Source: OMOG01 sp041485845 (lineage in GTDB: Bacteria > Acidobacteriota > Terriglobia > Bryobacterales > Bryobacteraceae). From it: a DNA stretch of 5,939 nucleotides. Each line of letters opens with the position of its first letter. Position 1 is the stretch's first letter. The DNA lies in NCBI GenBank assembly GCA_041485845.1, contig JBGPKH010000570.1, positions 1 through 5,939 of the forward strand, read 5' to 3'. Below the pieces are notes generated by a model. That model did not search any database. It was not told the origin of the DNA and saw only the letters and a list, made by a program, of their open reading frames with translations. Both the position numbers and the translations under genes were made by a program. Below are positions 1-5,167 of the stretch, one piece after another.

Positions 1-344
1 ACAAGATCTTCAAGCCGGCGTTTCTGGGGCGCCTGGTGATCATTCCGTACTTCCCGGTGCGCGACGAAGTGCTGAAGCAGATCGTGCGCCTGAAGCTCGG
101 AAAGATCCAGCGGCGGCTGCAGGAGACGCACAGGATCGCGCTGACCCACGACGAGCAGTTGGTGGAAGAAGTGGCGCGGCGGTGTACGGAGGTAGAGAGC
201 GGCGCGCGCAATGTGGACCATATCCTGACCAACACGCTGCTGCCGGAGGTCTCCCGCCGGATCCTGAGCAGAATGGCCGAGCGGCAGAAGGTCGCTCCCA
301 TCCATGTATCGCTGGGGGCCGACGGGGCATTTGTGTATAACTAG
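1..344 (+). CDS. clpV: T6SS AAA+ ATPase ClpV/TssH, C-terminal fragment
   Basis: This is the 3' end of a ClpV/TssH gene; the 5' part lies outside the window and the first complete codon starts at base 3. ClpV is the cytoplasmic Hsp100 hexamer that unfolds the contracted T6SS sheath (TssB/TssC) so it can be reused. About 113 residues are visible. They begin with KIFKPAFLGR (bases 3-32), the ClpV version of the Hsp100 'FxPEFLNR' motif whose Arg acts as arginine finger in the second ATPase domain. A small C-terminal domain follows, with GAR (bases 201-209) at the usual sensor-2 position. The C-terminus ends in SLGADGAFVYN. An in-frame GTG at 36 is not a start, because the conserved motif continues upstream of it. 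The vgrG gene 137 bases downstream supports the T6SS assignment over ClpB. Confidence 0.9.
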   Translation, partial: KIFKPAFLGRLVIIPYFPVRDEVLKQIVRLKLGKIQRRLQETHRIALTHDEQLVEEVARRCTEVESGARNVDHILTNTLLPEVSRRILSRMAERQKVAPIHVSLGADGAFVYN

Positions 345-364
345 TGAGGTGAGTCTGCCGCTCC

Positions 365-463
365 GGCACTCCTGCCGGCGCATGGCGGACGCGGCAAGAA
401 GAGGGTCGGGACACCCGGAGCGTCCGCAAAAAGGGAAATCTCGACCCGGCAGGCAAGAGTGCC
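365..463. repeat. Nested inverted-repeat element between clpV and vgrG
   Basis: Most of this 137-base gap can fold on itself. The outer arms are 365-378 and 446-463, which are complementary apart from four extra bases (CAAG) in the right arm. The middle arms 385-392 and 420-427 are perfectly complementary over 8 bp. An inner 4-bp stem is 407-410 with 414-417, and 403-408 can alternatively pair with 442-447. The right arm also forms its own 7-bp hairpin (449-455 with 460-466, loop AGAG). I see no convincing ORF and no T-run typical of a terminator. It may be a dispersed intergenic palindromic element, an mRNA processing site, or a structured 5' leader of vgrG. The pairing is visible in the sequence; the function is unknown. 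Confidence 0.5.
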
Positions 464-481
464 TGCGCCACGGAGGATCGA

Positions 482-2392
482 ATGGCTACTTATGTACAGA
501 CAGACCGGCCCATCAATCTGACCACACCGCTCGGCAAAGATGTTCTGCTCCTGACCGAGCTCCACGGGCGGGAAGCCCTCTCGGAGTTGTTTCATTTCGA
601 GCTGGAGACCGTGGCCGATGTCCGGTCGGATATTCCGTTCGACGCGTTGCTCGGGCAGAAGGTCACGGTCAAGATCGTCCCGAAGCCGAACCATGAGCGC
701 TACATCAACGGGGTGGTGCGCAAGGTGACGGCGGGAAACCGCGATCCCGAATTCGCGCAGTACCGGCTCGAAATTGTGCCGCAGTTCTGGCTGCTGACGC
801 GCACGGTGCGCAGCCGGATCTTCCAGCAGATGAGCAGCCTCGACATTATCAAGAAGGTGCTGAGCGCGCTGGATGTTTCCTACGAAGTCCAGGGGGATTT
901 CAAATCGCGGGAATACTGCGTGCAGTACCAGGAATCCGATTTCCGCTTCGCCAGCCGGCTGATGGAAGAGGAGGGGATCTTCTACTTCTTCAAACATTCC
1001 GCCGGCGGCCACACCATGGTGCTGGCCAATACCCCGGGGTCGCATCCGGACATTCCGTACAGCTCGAAGGTGAAGTTCCAAGAGGACTTCGGCTATACAC
1101 CGGAAGACGACGTGGTCTACGGCTGGTACAAGGCGCAGGAGATCCGGACTGGCAAATGCACGTTATGGGACGAGCACTTCCAATTGCCCAGTTCGGGTAA
1201 GGGCCTGCCGGCGGACAAGTCCATCATGGATTCGGTGCAGGTCGGCAAGGCGTCCCACAAGTTGACCGCGGGAGGCGGCGGAACGGAGATCTACGAGTTT
1301 CCCGGAGAATACTCGCGCCACTTCGACGGCATCAACAAGGGAGGCGGCGAGCAGCCCGACCACTTGCAGTGGATCTTTACGGAAAATGTGCGGACCGCCA
1401 ATGTCCGCATGCAGCAGGAGGCCGCCGAAGCGCTGTTGATCGAGGCCAAGGCCTCGCACGCGGGATTTACCGCGGGGTACGCCTTCGAACTGTCCGAGCA
1501 CTGGTCCGACAACGGCAAATTCGTGATCACCAGCGTGGAACACCAGGCGCGGCAGCCGATCGGGATCATCAGTCCGGAGGCGTGGAGCTACAACAACCAG
1601 TTCTCCTGCATTCCTTCGGCATTGCCTTACCGGCCGCAGCGGACCACGCCGATCCCCTCGGTGCGCGGCGTGCAACTCGCCACTGTGGTAGGTCCTCCGG
1701 GCGAGGAGATTTTCCCCGACAAGTACAGCCGGGTGAAGGTGCAGTTCCGCTGGGACCGCGAGGGCAAGTACAACATAGACAGCTCCTGCTGGCTGCGGGT
1801 AGCCACGTTCTGGGCGGGCAAGCAGTGGGGAATGATCCACATTCCGCGTATCGGGCAGGAAGTGGTCGTGAGCTTCGAGGAAGGGGATCCCGATCACCCC
1901 ATCATCGTGGGAAGCGTGTACAATGCCGACATGATGCCGGTGTACAAGCTGCCGGACGACAAGACGCAGAGCGGCATCAAGAGCCGCAGCTCGAAGAACG
2001 GAACTCCGGACAACTACAACGAGATCCGTTTCGAAGACAAGAAGGGCAGCGAAGAGATCCTGATTCACGCCGAGCGGGACAAGACCGTGGAGGTGGAGCG
2101 CAACCGCACCACGCACATCGGCAAGATGGCGATGACTCCGGGCGACGATACCCTGACGGTGGAAAACAATCTCACCGAGCAGATCAACAACCAGCAGAGC
2201 ACCACGGCCGTCACAAAGATTACCATCAAGTGCGGCCAGAGCAGCATCGTAATGGACCCCACCAGCATCACCATCTCGTCGATGATGATCAAGATCGATG
2301 CGCAGCTTACATTGGACGAACACGCCCTGATGACAACTATCAAGTCAGATGCGATTACGACGATCAAGGGCGCCATGGTGATGATCAACTAA
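482..2392 (+). CDS. vgrG: T6SS spike protein VgrG (TssI)
   Basis: VgrG forms the trimeric needle tip on the Hcp tube, homologous to phage gp27/gp5, and carries effectors and the PAAR cap across the target membrane. The 636 residues show the full core. The gp27-like Phage_GPD region occupies about residues 15-380, with the family motif ESDFRF (151-156) and MEEEGIFYFF (161-170). The gp5 OB-fold runs from about 400 to 481, with VVGPPGEEI (402-410), QFRWDREG (421-428) and the block RIGQEVVVSFEEGDPDHP (456-473). A beta-rich spike region follows (about 490-636), including KTQSGIKSRSS, and ends in GAMVMIN, the usual end of an unextended VgrG. There is therefore no C-terminal effector domain. GGAGG at 472-476 lies five bases before the ATG and fixes the start. 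The 5' leader is the palindromic gap after clpV; the next gene begins one base after the stop. Confidence 0.97.
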   Translation: MATYVQTDRPINLTTPLGKDVLLLTELHGREALSELFHFELETVADVRSDIPFDALLGQKVTVKIVPKPNHERYINGVVRKVTAGNRDPEFAQYRLEIVPQFWLLTRTVRSRIFQQMSSLDIIKKVLSALDVSYEVQGDFKSREYCVQYQESDFRFASRLMEEEGIFYFFKHSAGGHTMVLANTPGSHPDIPYSSKVKFQEDFGYTPEDDVVYGWYKAQEIRTGKCTLWDEHFQLPSSGKGLPADKSIMDSVQVGKASHKLTAGGGGTEIYEFPGEYSRHFDGINKGGGEQPDHLQWIFTENVRTANVRMQQEAAEALLIEAKASHAGFTAGYAFELSEHWSDNGKFVITSVEHQARQPIGIISPEAWSYNNQFSCIPSALPYRPQRTTPIPSVRGVQLATVVGPPGEEIFPDKYSRVKVQFRWDREGKYNIDSSCWLRVATFWAGKQWGMIHIPRIGQEVVVSFEEGDPDHPIIVGSVYNADMMPVYKLPDDKTQSGIKSRSSKNGTPDNYNEIRFEDKKGSEEILIHAERDKTVEVERNRTTHIGKMAMTPGDDTLTVENNLTEQINNQQSTTAVTKITIKCGQSSIVMDPTSITISSMMIKIDAQLTLDEHALMTTIKSDAITTIKGAMVMIN

Positions 2393-2393
2393 A

Positions 2394-2969
2394 ATGGGTA
2401 CCGTGGAACAGGCGAATTCGCAAACCGCGGCCATCTGCTCGGTAGCGGAGCTGGGGGACGAGGCCATGGCCTTGCTGCGTCCGGGCCAGAAGCCGCCCGA
2501 ATACCTCACAGAGTTGGTGGACAAGCAGCTTTACCCGGACGCCGTACGATTCCTGGCCCACGCCTTGCCGAAGCGAGAGGCGGTGTGGTGGGGATGGATG
2601 TGCGCGCGGCGGGCGGCCGGCGAAAACCCGCCGCCGAAGATCAAGGCCGCGTTAGAGGCCACCGAGAAGTGGATCGCGCAACCGACCGATGAAAACTGCC
2701 GGGCGGCCCATGAGGCGGCGCAAAAAGCGCAATTCGGCACGGCGGCAGGTTGCGCCGGGCTAGGGGCATTCTTCAGCGGCGGGAGCCTGGCTCCCCCCGA
2801 GGTGCCGCCGGTACCGCCGGGCGAATATCTCACGGCGAAGGCTGTGTCGGGCGCGGTGAATTTCGCGGCGATGAGCGGCGAGCCCAAGCAGGCTCCGGAG
2901 AAGTTCAAGAGCTTCATCGCGCAAGGTGTGGATGTGACGCGGCGCATCAAGTTGTGGGAGGGTTCGTAG
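2394..2969 (+). CDS. DUF6931-like T6SS-associated protein
   Basis: This 191-residue protein lies between vgrG and paar and is probably a T6SS accessory protein. From memory it resembles the DUF6931 family, which recurs in T6SS clusters; its biochemical role is not known to me. Visible landmarks are LRPGQKPPEYLTEL (28-41), LYPDAVRFLAHALPKREAVWW (46-66), a helical Ala-rich middle (about 82-114), AFFSGGSLAPPEVPPVPP (125-142) with a proline-rich linker, and AKAVSGAVNFAA (148-159). No signal peptide, membrane segment or nuclease/lipase motif is seen, so it looks cytoplasmic and mostly helical. The start is one base after the vgrG stop with only a weak ribosome site inside vgrG, which implies translational coupling. 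Its position is where VgrG-PAAR adaptors (DUF4123, DUF1795, DUF2169) often sit, so an adaptor role is a reasonable guess. A small effector is the alternative. Confidence 0.82.
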   Translation: MGTVEQANSQTAAICSVAELGDEAMALLRPGQKPPEYLTELVDKQLYPDAVRFLAHALPKREAVWWGWMCARRAAGENPPPKIKAALEATEKWIAQPTDENCRAAHEAAQKAQFGTAAGCAGLGAFFSGGSLAPPEVPPVPPGEYLTAKAVSGAVNFAAMSGEPKQAPEKFKSFIAQGVDVTRRIKLWEGS

Positions 2970-3034
2970 TGGCAATCAACCGCTCCGATCGGAGCCGCGC
3001 GCGCCGGCCAGCGGTTGTGTGCCTGGTGGTTTAG
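2969..3034 (+). CDS. Possible 21-residue micro-ORF between the DUF6931-like gene and paar
   Basis: A GTG overlaps the preceding TAG stop by one base (TAGTG). It is preceded at a good six-base spacing by GGGAGGG (2956-2962), a stronger ribosome site than that of several real genes here. The 21-residue product is basic in the middle (SRARRP) and ends in a short hydrophobic run (VVCLVV). Its TAG stop (3032-3034) touches the paar ribosome site (GGGGAGG, 3034-3040). No family is recognisable. It could be a real coupling peptide, the remnant of a deleted gene, or chance. Confidence 0.25.
   Translation: MAINRSDRSRARRPAVVCLVV
2977..3017. repeat. Inverted repeats in the gap upstream of paar
   Basis: Bases 2977-2984 (CAACCGCT) are perfectly complementary to 3010-3017 (AGCGGTTG), giving an 8-bp stem around a 25-base loop. 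A perfect 14-base palindrome (2982-2995) overlaps the left arm, so the two structures exclude each other. Both lie inside the possible micro-ORF and end 17 bases before the paar ribosome site. There is no T-run, so a terminator is unlikely; an mRNA fold that influences paar translation is possible. Confidence 0.35.
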
Positions 3035-3048
3035 GGGAGGCGACGTAG

Positions 3049-3342
3049 ATGGGAATGCCGGCTTCAAGAATTACGGATATGCACGTCTGTCCGATGGTGA
3101 CCGGGATCGTGCCGCACGTGGGCGGCCCAATCTGCGGGCCGTGCGCGCCAACCGTGCTGATCGGCGGACTGCTGGCAGCGCGAGTCACGGATATGTGTGT
3201 CTGCGTGGGTCCGCCGGACGTGATTGTGAAGGCGTCGATGACCGTGCTTACGGTGGGACTGCCGCAGGCGCGGATCTTGGATATGACCGCGCACGGGGGA
3301 ATGATCGTCCAGGGATTGCCGACCGTGCTGGTGGGCGGATGA
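3049..3342 (+). CDS. T6SS PAAR-domain spike tip protein
   Basis: PAAR proteins form a small zinc-bound cone that caps the VgrG trimer, sharpens the spike and tethers effectors. The 97 residues consist of the PAAR domain alone, with no N-terminal adaptor-binding helices and no C-terminal toxin. The repeating motif pattern is clear: ASRITDMHVCP (5-15), GGPICGP (25-31), AARVTDMCVCVGPPD (43-57), ARILDMTAHGG (74-84) and GLPTVLVGG (89-97). Candidate zinc ligands are H12, C14 or H23, C50 or C52, and H82; I cannot say which are used. GGGGAGG at 3034-3040, eight bases before the ATG, supports this start over the in-frame ATG at 3055. The position behind vgrG and the DUF6931-like gene fits a secretion module. 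The stop overlaps the next start codon. Confidence 0.95.
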   Translation: MGMPASRITDMHVCPMVTGIVPHVGGPICGPCAPTVLIGGLLAARVTDMCVCVGPPDVIVKASMTVLTVGLPQARILDMTAHGGMIVQGLPTVLVGG

Positions 3343-4112
3343 AACGGCGCCAGTTCGTCACCGCCGCTGCCGCCAGTTGCCTGGCAGCCGCCGCTCCGGC
3401 CGATCCGCCGAAGAACCAACTGTTCCATCTGGTCTACTTCTACCTGCGGACCGGCTCGCAGGTGGAGCGCACCAGCCAGTACTTGAATACGGTATTTCTG
3501 CCCGCGGCGAAGCGCAACGGAGTGGGTCCGCTGGGCTTCTTCAGCCCGGTGATCGGCGAGCGCAGCCCCTTCATCCTGTCGCTCGCCACGTATCCCTCGT
3601 TCGCCTCCATCGAGACGATTCACGGCCGTTTCGCGGATGACAAGGAATTCGCGAAAGGGTGGGACGAGTACAACAACATTTCCGACCCCGCCTACACTCG
3701 CATGGAGAGCACGCTGCTGCGGGCGTTCGACGGCATGCCGGCGATCGAGGCGCCTCCCTCCGACGCCAAGCGCGCGGCGCGTATCTTCGAGCTGCGTACT
3801 TACGAGTCGGTGAATGAGAAGGCCTCGCGGCGCAAGATCAAGATGTTCGAGGATGGCGAAATCGCCATCTTCCGCCGCCTGGGCATGACCCCGGTGTTCT
3901 TCGGCCAGACGATCGTGGGGCGCAATCTGCCGAACCTGACCTATATGCTGGCCTTCGACGACCTGGCGTCCCGTGAGCGCCTTTGGCGCGGTTTCGGCGC
4001 CGATCCGGAGTGGCAGAAGCTGCGCGCGCAGCCGGGGCTGAGCGATGCCGAGATCGTCAGCAACATCAGCAACTCCGTCCTGCGCCCGCTGCCGTTTTCG
4101 CCGATCCGGTGA
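3339..4112 (+). CDS. Tat-exported NIPSNAP-family protein
   Basis: The 257-residue product has a twin-arginine leader, MKRRQFV followed by an Ala-rich stretch, with likely cleavage near APA (19-21). It should therefore be exported folded to the periplasm. Two related alpha+beta-barrel halves follow. Residues about 28-135 contain FHLVYFYLRTGS and a PSFASIETIH segment. Residues about 146-257 form the classic NIPSNAP half, with RIFELRTYES (148-157) and the Leu/Trp-rich LWRGFGADPEWQKL block. NIPSNAP proteins adopt the dimeric ferredoxin-like (antibiotic-monooxygenase) fold; their bacterial function is poorly defined and no catalytic residue is assigned here. The ATG overlaps the PAAR TGA by four bases (ATGA), so translation is probably coupled. 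The frame stays open upstream to 3015, but the Tat leader fixes the start at 3339. The family has no established T6SS role. Confidence 0.9.
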   Translation: MKRRQFVTAAAASCLAAAAPADPPKNQLFHLVYFYLRTGSQVERTSQYLNTVFLPAAKRNGVGPLGFFSPVIGERSPFILSLATYPSFASIETIHGRFADDKEFAKGWDEYNNISDPAYTRMESTLLRAFDGMPAIEAPPSDAKRAARIFELRTYESVNEKASRRKIKMFEDGEIAIFRRLGMTPVFFGQTIVGRNLPNLTYMLAFDDLASRERLWRGFGADPEWQKLRAQPGLSDAEIVSNISNSVLRPLPFSPIR

Positions 4113-4163
4113 GCGCCCGCCGGCTCCATGAATGGCCCCGTGCCGCTTTGCAGCGGAAAGTAC

Positions 4164-4192
4164 TTGAAAGCCGGCCGCGGCCGTCGTATCAT
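4164..4192 (+). promoter_or_regulatory. Sigma70-like promoter of the membrane-protein/regulator operon
   Basis: TTGAAA (4164-4169) and TATCAT (4187-4192) are separated by the optimal 17 bases and are close to the TTGACA/TATAAT consensus. The expected transcription start is at about 4199-4200, at the A of the ATG at 4200, and there is no Shine-Dalgarno sequence. This predicts a leaderless message. The gap from the NIPSNAP stop to this ATG (4113-4199) contains nothing else convincing except a weak 5-bp hairpin (4143-4156). Confidence 0.6.
4172..4183. promoter_or_regulatory. 12-base palindrome in the promoter spacer
   Basis: CGGCCGCGGCCG is a perfect palindrome lying between the -35 and -10 hexamers of the promoter at 4164-4192. 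This is a good place for a repressor site, and the operon encodes a winged-helix regulator. In such GC-rich DNA a palindrome made only of G and C may be chance, so operator function is speculative. Confidence 0.25.
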
Positions 4193-4199
4193 AGAACTT

Positions 4200-4796
4200 A
4201 TGGCGACCCCTCGCCCCGAGCCCGTGGAACTGCATGCGCACGCGATGGACAATCTGCGGTACATCCGCCAGACTCTGGAGCGGGCGGGGTCTTTTACCGC
4301 CGTTCCGGGAGTCGGCGGCATGCTGATGGGGTCCACGGCGCTGGCGGCGGCGTGGTTGGCGGACCGTCAGACCGGCGCGGGCGGTTGGCTGGCGGTGTGG
4401 ATCGTCGAAGGGCTGTTCGCTCTCACCATCGGGGTGGCCGGGGCAGCGCTCAAGTCGCGGAGCGTGAAGATGCCGGTGTTGTCGGGCCCGGGGCGCAAGT
4501 TCGTAGCCGGCTCCGCGCCCGCGATGCTGGCCGGAGCGCTGCTCACCGCCGTGCTATTCCGGGCGGGGTTGCGCGGATTGCTGCCCGGCACGTGGATGCT
4601 GCTCTACGGCGCCGGCGTGGTTTCGGGCGGCGGCGCCTCGGTGCGGGTGGTGCCTTTGATGGGCGCCTGTTTTATGGCGGCGGGAGCGGCTGCCCTAATG
4701 CTGCCACAGATCTCGGGAGACATCCTGCTGGCGGCCGGCTTTGGCGGCCTGCACATTATTTTTGGAACGATTATCGCGGTGAAATATGGCGGGTAA
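4200..4796 (+). CDS. Predicted six-helix integral membrane protein of unknown function
   Basis: I do not recognise a named family. With the start at 4200 the product has 198 residues: a hydrophilic N-terminus (about 1-33, with HAHAMDNLRYIRQTLERAGSF) and then about six hydrophobic segments near residues 35-55, 63-85, 104-123, 128-146, 149-168 and 172-193. A loop containing KSRSVKMPVLSGPGRKF lies between the second and third. It ends in VKYGG. No transporter or enzyme motif is visible. A longer reading from ATG 4128 exists but would run through the promoter, and its extra 24 residues look non-conserved, so 4200 is preferred. The gene overlaps the next one by 11 bases, indicating a two-gene operon. 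As I recall, similar membrane protein/regulator pairs occur in Acidobacteriota. A role as sensor or partner of the regulator is inference only. Confidence 0.8.
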   Translation: MATPRPEPVELHAHAMDNLRYIRQTLERAGSFTAVPGVGGMLMGSTALAAAWLADRQTGAGGWLAVWIVEGLFALTIGVAGAALKSRSVKMPVLSGPGRKFVAGSAPAMLAGALLTAVLFRAGLRGLLPGTWMLLYGAGVVSGGGASVRVVPLMGACFMAAGAAALMLPQISGDILLAAGFGGLHIIFGTIIAVKYGG

Positions 4797-5154
4797 ACAG
4801 AATACGGTCCGGCGCGAGAAAAGGCAACTGGGGCCGGTGGATCTTCCAGCGGCGGTGACGGCGGAGAAGCTCGATCGTCTGATCCACGAGCGGCTGCGGC
4901 TCGGAATCCTGAGCGCGCTTTCGGTCAACGAGTCCCTGACGTTCAACGAGCTCAAGAAGCTGCTCGACACCACCGACGGCAACCTGAGCGTACATGCCCG
5001 CAAGCTGGAGGAGGCGGGGTACGTAGCGTGTACCAAGTCGTTCGCAGGACGCATGCCGCGCACCGACTATCGCCTTACGGCGGCGGGCCGGCGGGCGCTC
5101 GATCGGTACCTGGATCACATGGAGGCCCTGATCCAAGCCATGCGGGACCGGTGA
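4786..5154 (+). CDS. Winged-helix transcriptional regulator (HTH_34 / MarR-ArsR-like)
   Basis: This 122-residue cytoplasmic DNA-binding protein is of the single-domain winged-helix type annotated as HTH_34. A basic N-terminal tail (about 1-25) is followed by helix 1, with the family signature HERLRLGILSALS (34-46). Next comes helix 2, with LTFNELKKLL (51-60), and the recognition helix, with DGNLSVHARKLEEAGYV (64-80). The wing is AGRMPRTDYRLTAAGRRAL (87-105), and a C-terminal helix (106-120) probably dimerises. No metal-binding Cys/His cluster or ligand domain is present. The start overlaps the membrane-protein gene by 11 bases, with only a weak GGTG upstream, so translation is coupled. It may autoregulate the promoter at 4164-4192. 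Its stop codon lies in the loop of the hairpin at 5144-5161. Confidence 0.92.
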   Translation: MAGKQNTVRREKRQLGPVDLPAAVTAEKLDRLIHERLRLGILSALSVNESLTFNELKKLLDTTDGNLSVHARKLEEAGYVACTKSFAGRMPRTDYRLTAAGRRALDRYLDHMEALIQAMRDR

Positions 5155-5167
5155 GGGTCCTTTTTTT
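5144..5167 (+). terminator. Terminator-like hairpin with T-run abutting the uppS-like start
   Basis: GGACC (5145-5149) pairs with GGTCC (5156-5160) around a six-base loop, with a possible extra G-U pair at 5144/5161. Seven Ts (5161-5167) follow directly. The layout is that of a Rho-independent terminator with a short stem. The regulator stop codon TGA (5152-5154) lies in the loop. The only purine-rich ribosome site for the next gene, GAGGG (5153-5157), is shared between loop and right arm. The next ATG starts at 5168, so this may be an attenuator rather than a full terminator. Confidence 0.5.

Noticed and set aside
341..1081. Long open frame (246 codons) on the minus strand opposite vgrG
   Set aside because: It lies opposite a convincing vgrG, its translation shows no family motif, and long antisense frames are expected in GC-rich coding DNA.
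1163..2323. 386-codon minus-strand frame opposite vgrG
   Set aside because: It is a shadow of the vgrG codon bias; the translation is rich in His, Arg, Val and Leu without any domain, and there is no ribosome site.
1900..2392. Effector domain fused to the VgrG C-terminus
   Set aside because: The protein ends in the normal beta-spike region with a canonical short terminus; there is no extra domain after it.
1369..2445. 358-codon plus-strand frame overlapping vgrG in another phase
   Set aside because: It is an out-of-frame reading of vgrG, rich in Arg, Gln, His and Gly with no domain and no ribosome site.
3015..3338. N-terminal extension of the NIPSNAP gene upstream through paar
   Set aside because: It would bury the Tat leader that begins at 3339 and would overlap all of paar in another frame; the ATGA coupling is a better start.
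4143..4156. Small hairpin after the NIPSNAP gene as a terminator
   Set aside because: The stem is only 5 bp (CCGCT/AGCGG) and is followed by AAAGT rather than a T-run.
4128..4199. Longer start for the membrane-protein gene at ATG 4128
   Set aside because: It would contain the whole promoter at 4164-4192, lacks a ribosome site, and adds 24 residues with no evident homology. It is not excluded if the promoter is false.
2976..4241. 421-codon minus-strand frame opposite paar and the NIPSNAP gene
   Set aside because: Both sense genes have clear family motifs; the antisense product is low-complexity and Arg/Gly/Ala-rich.
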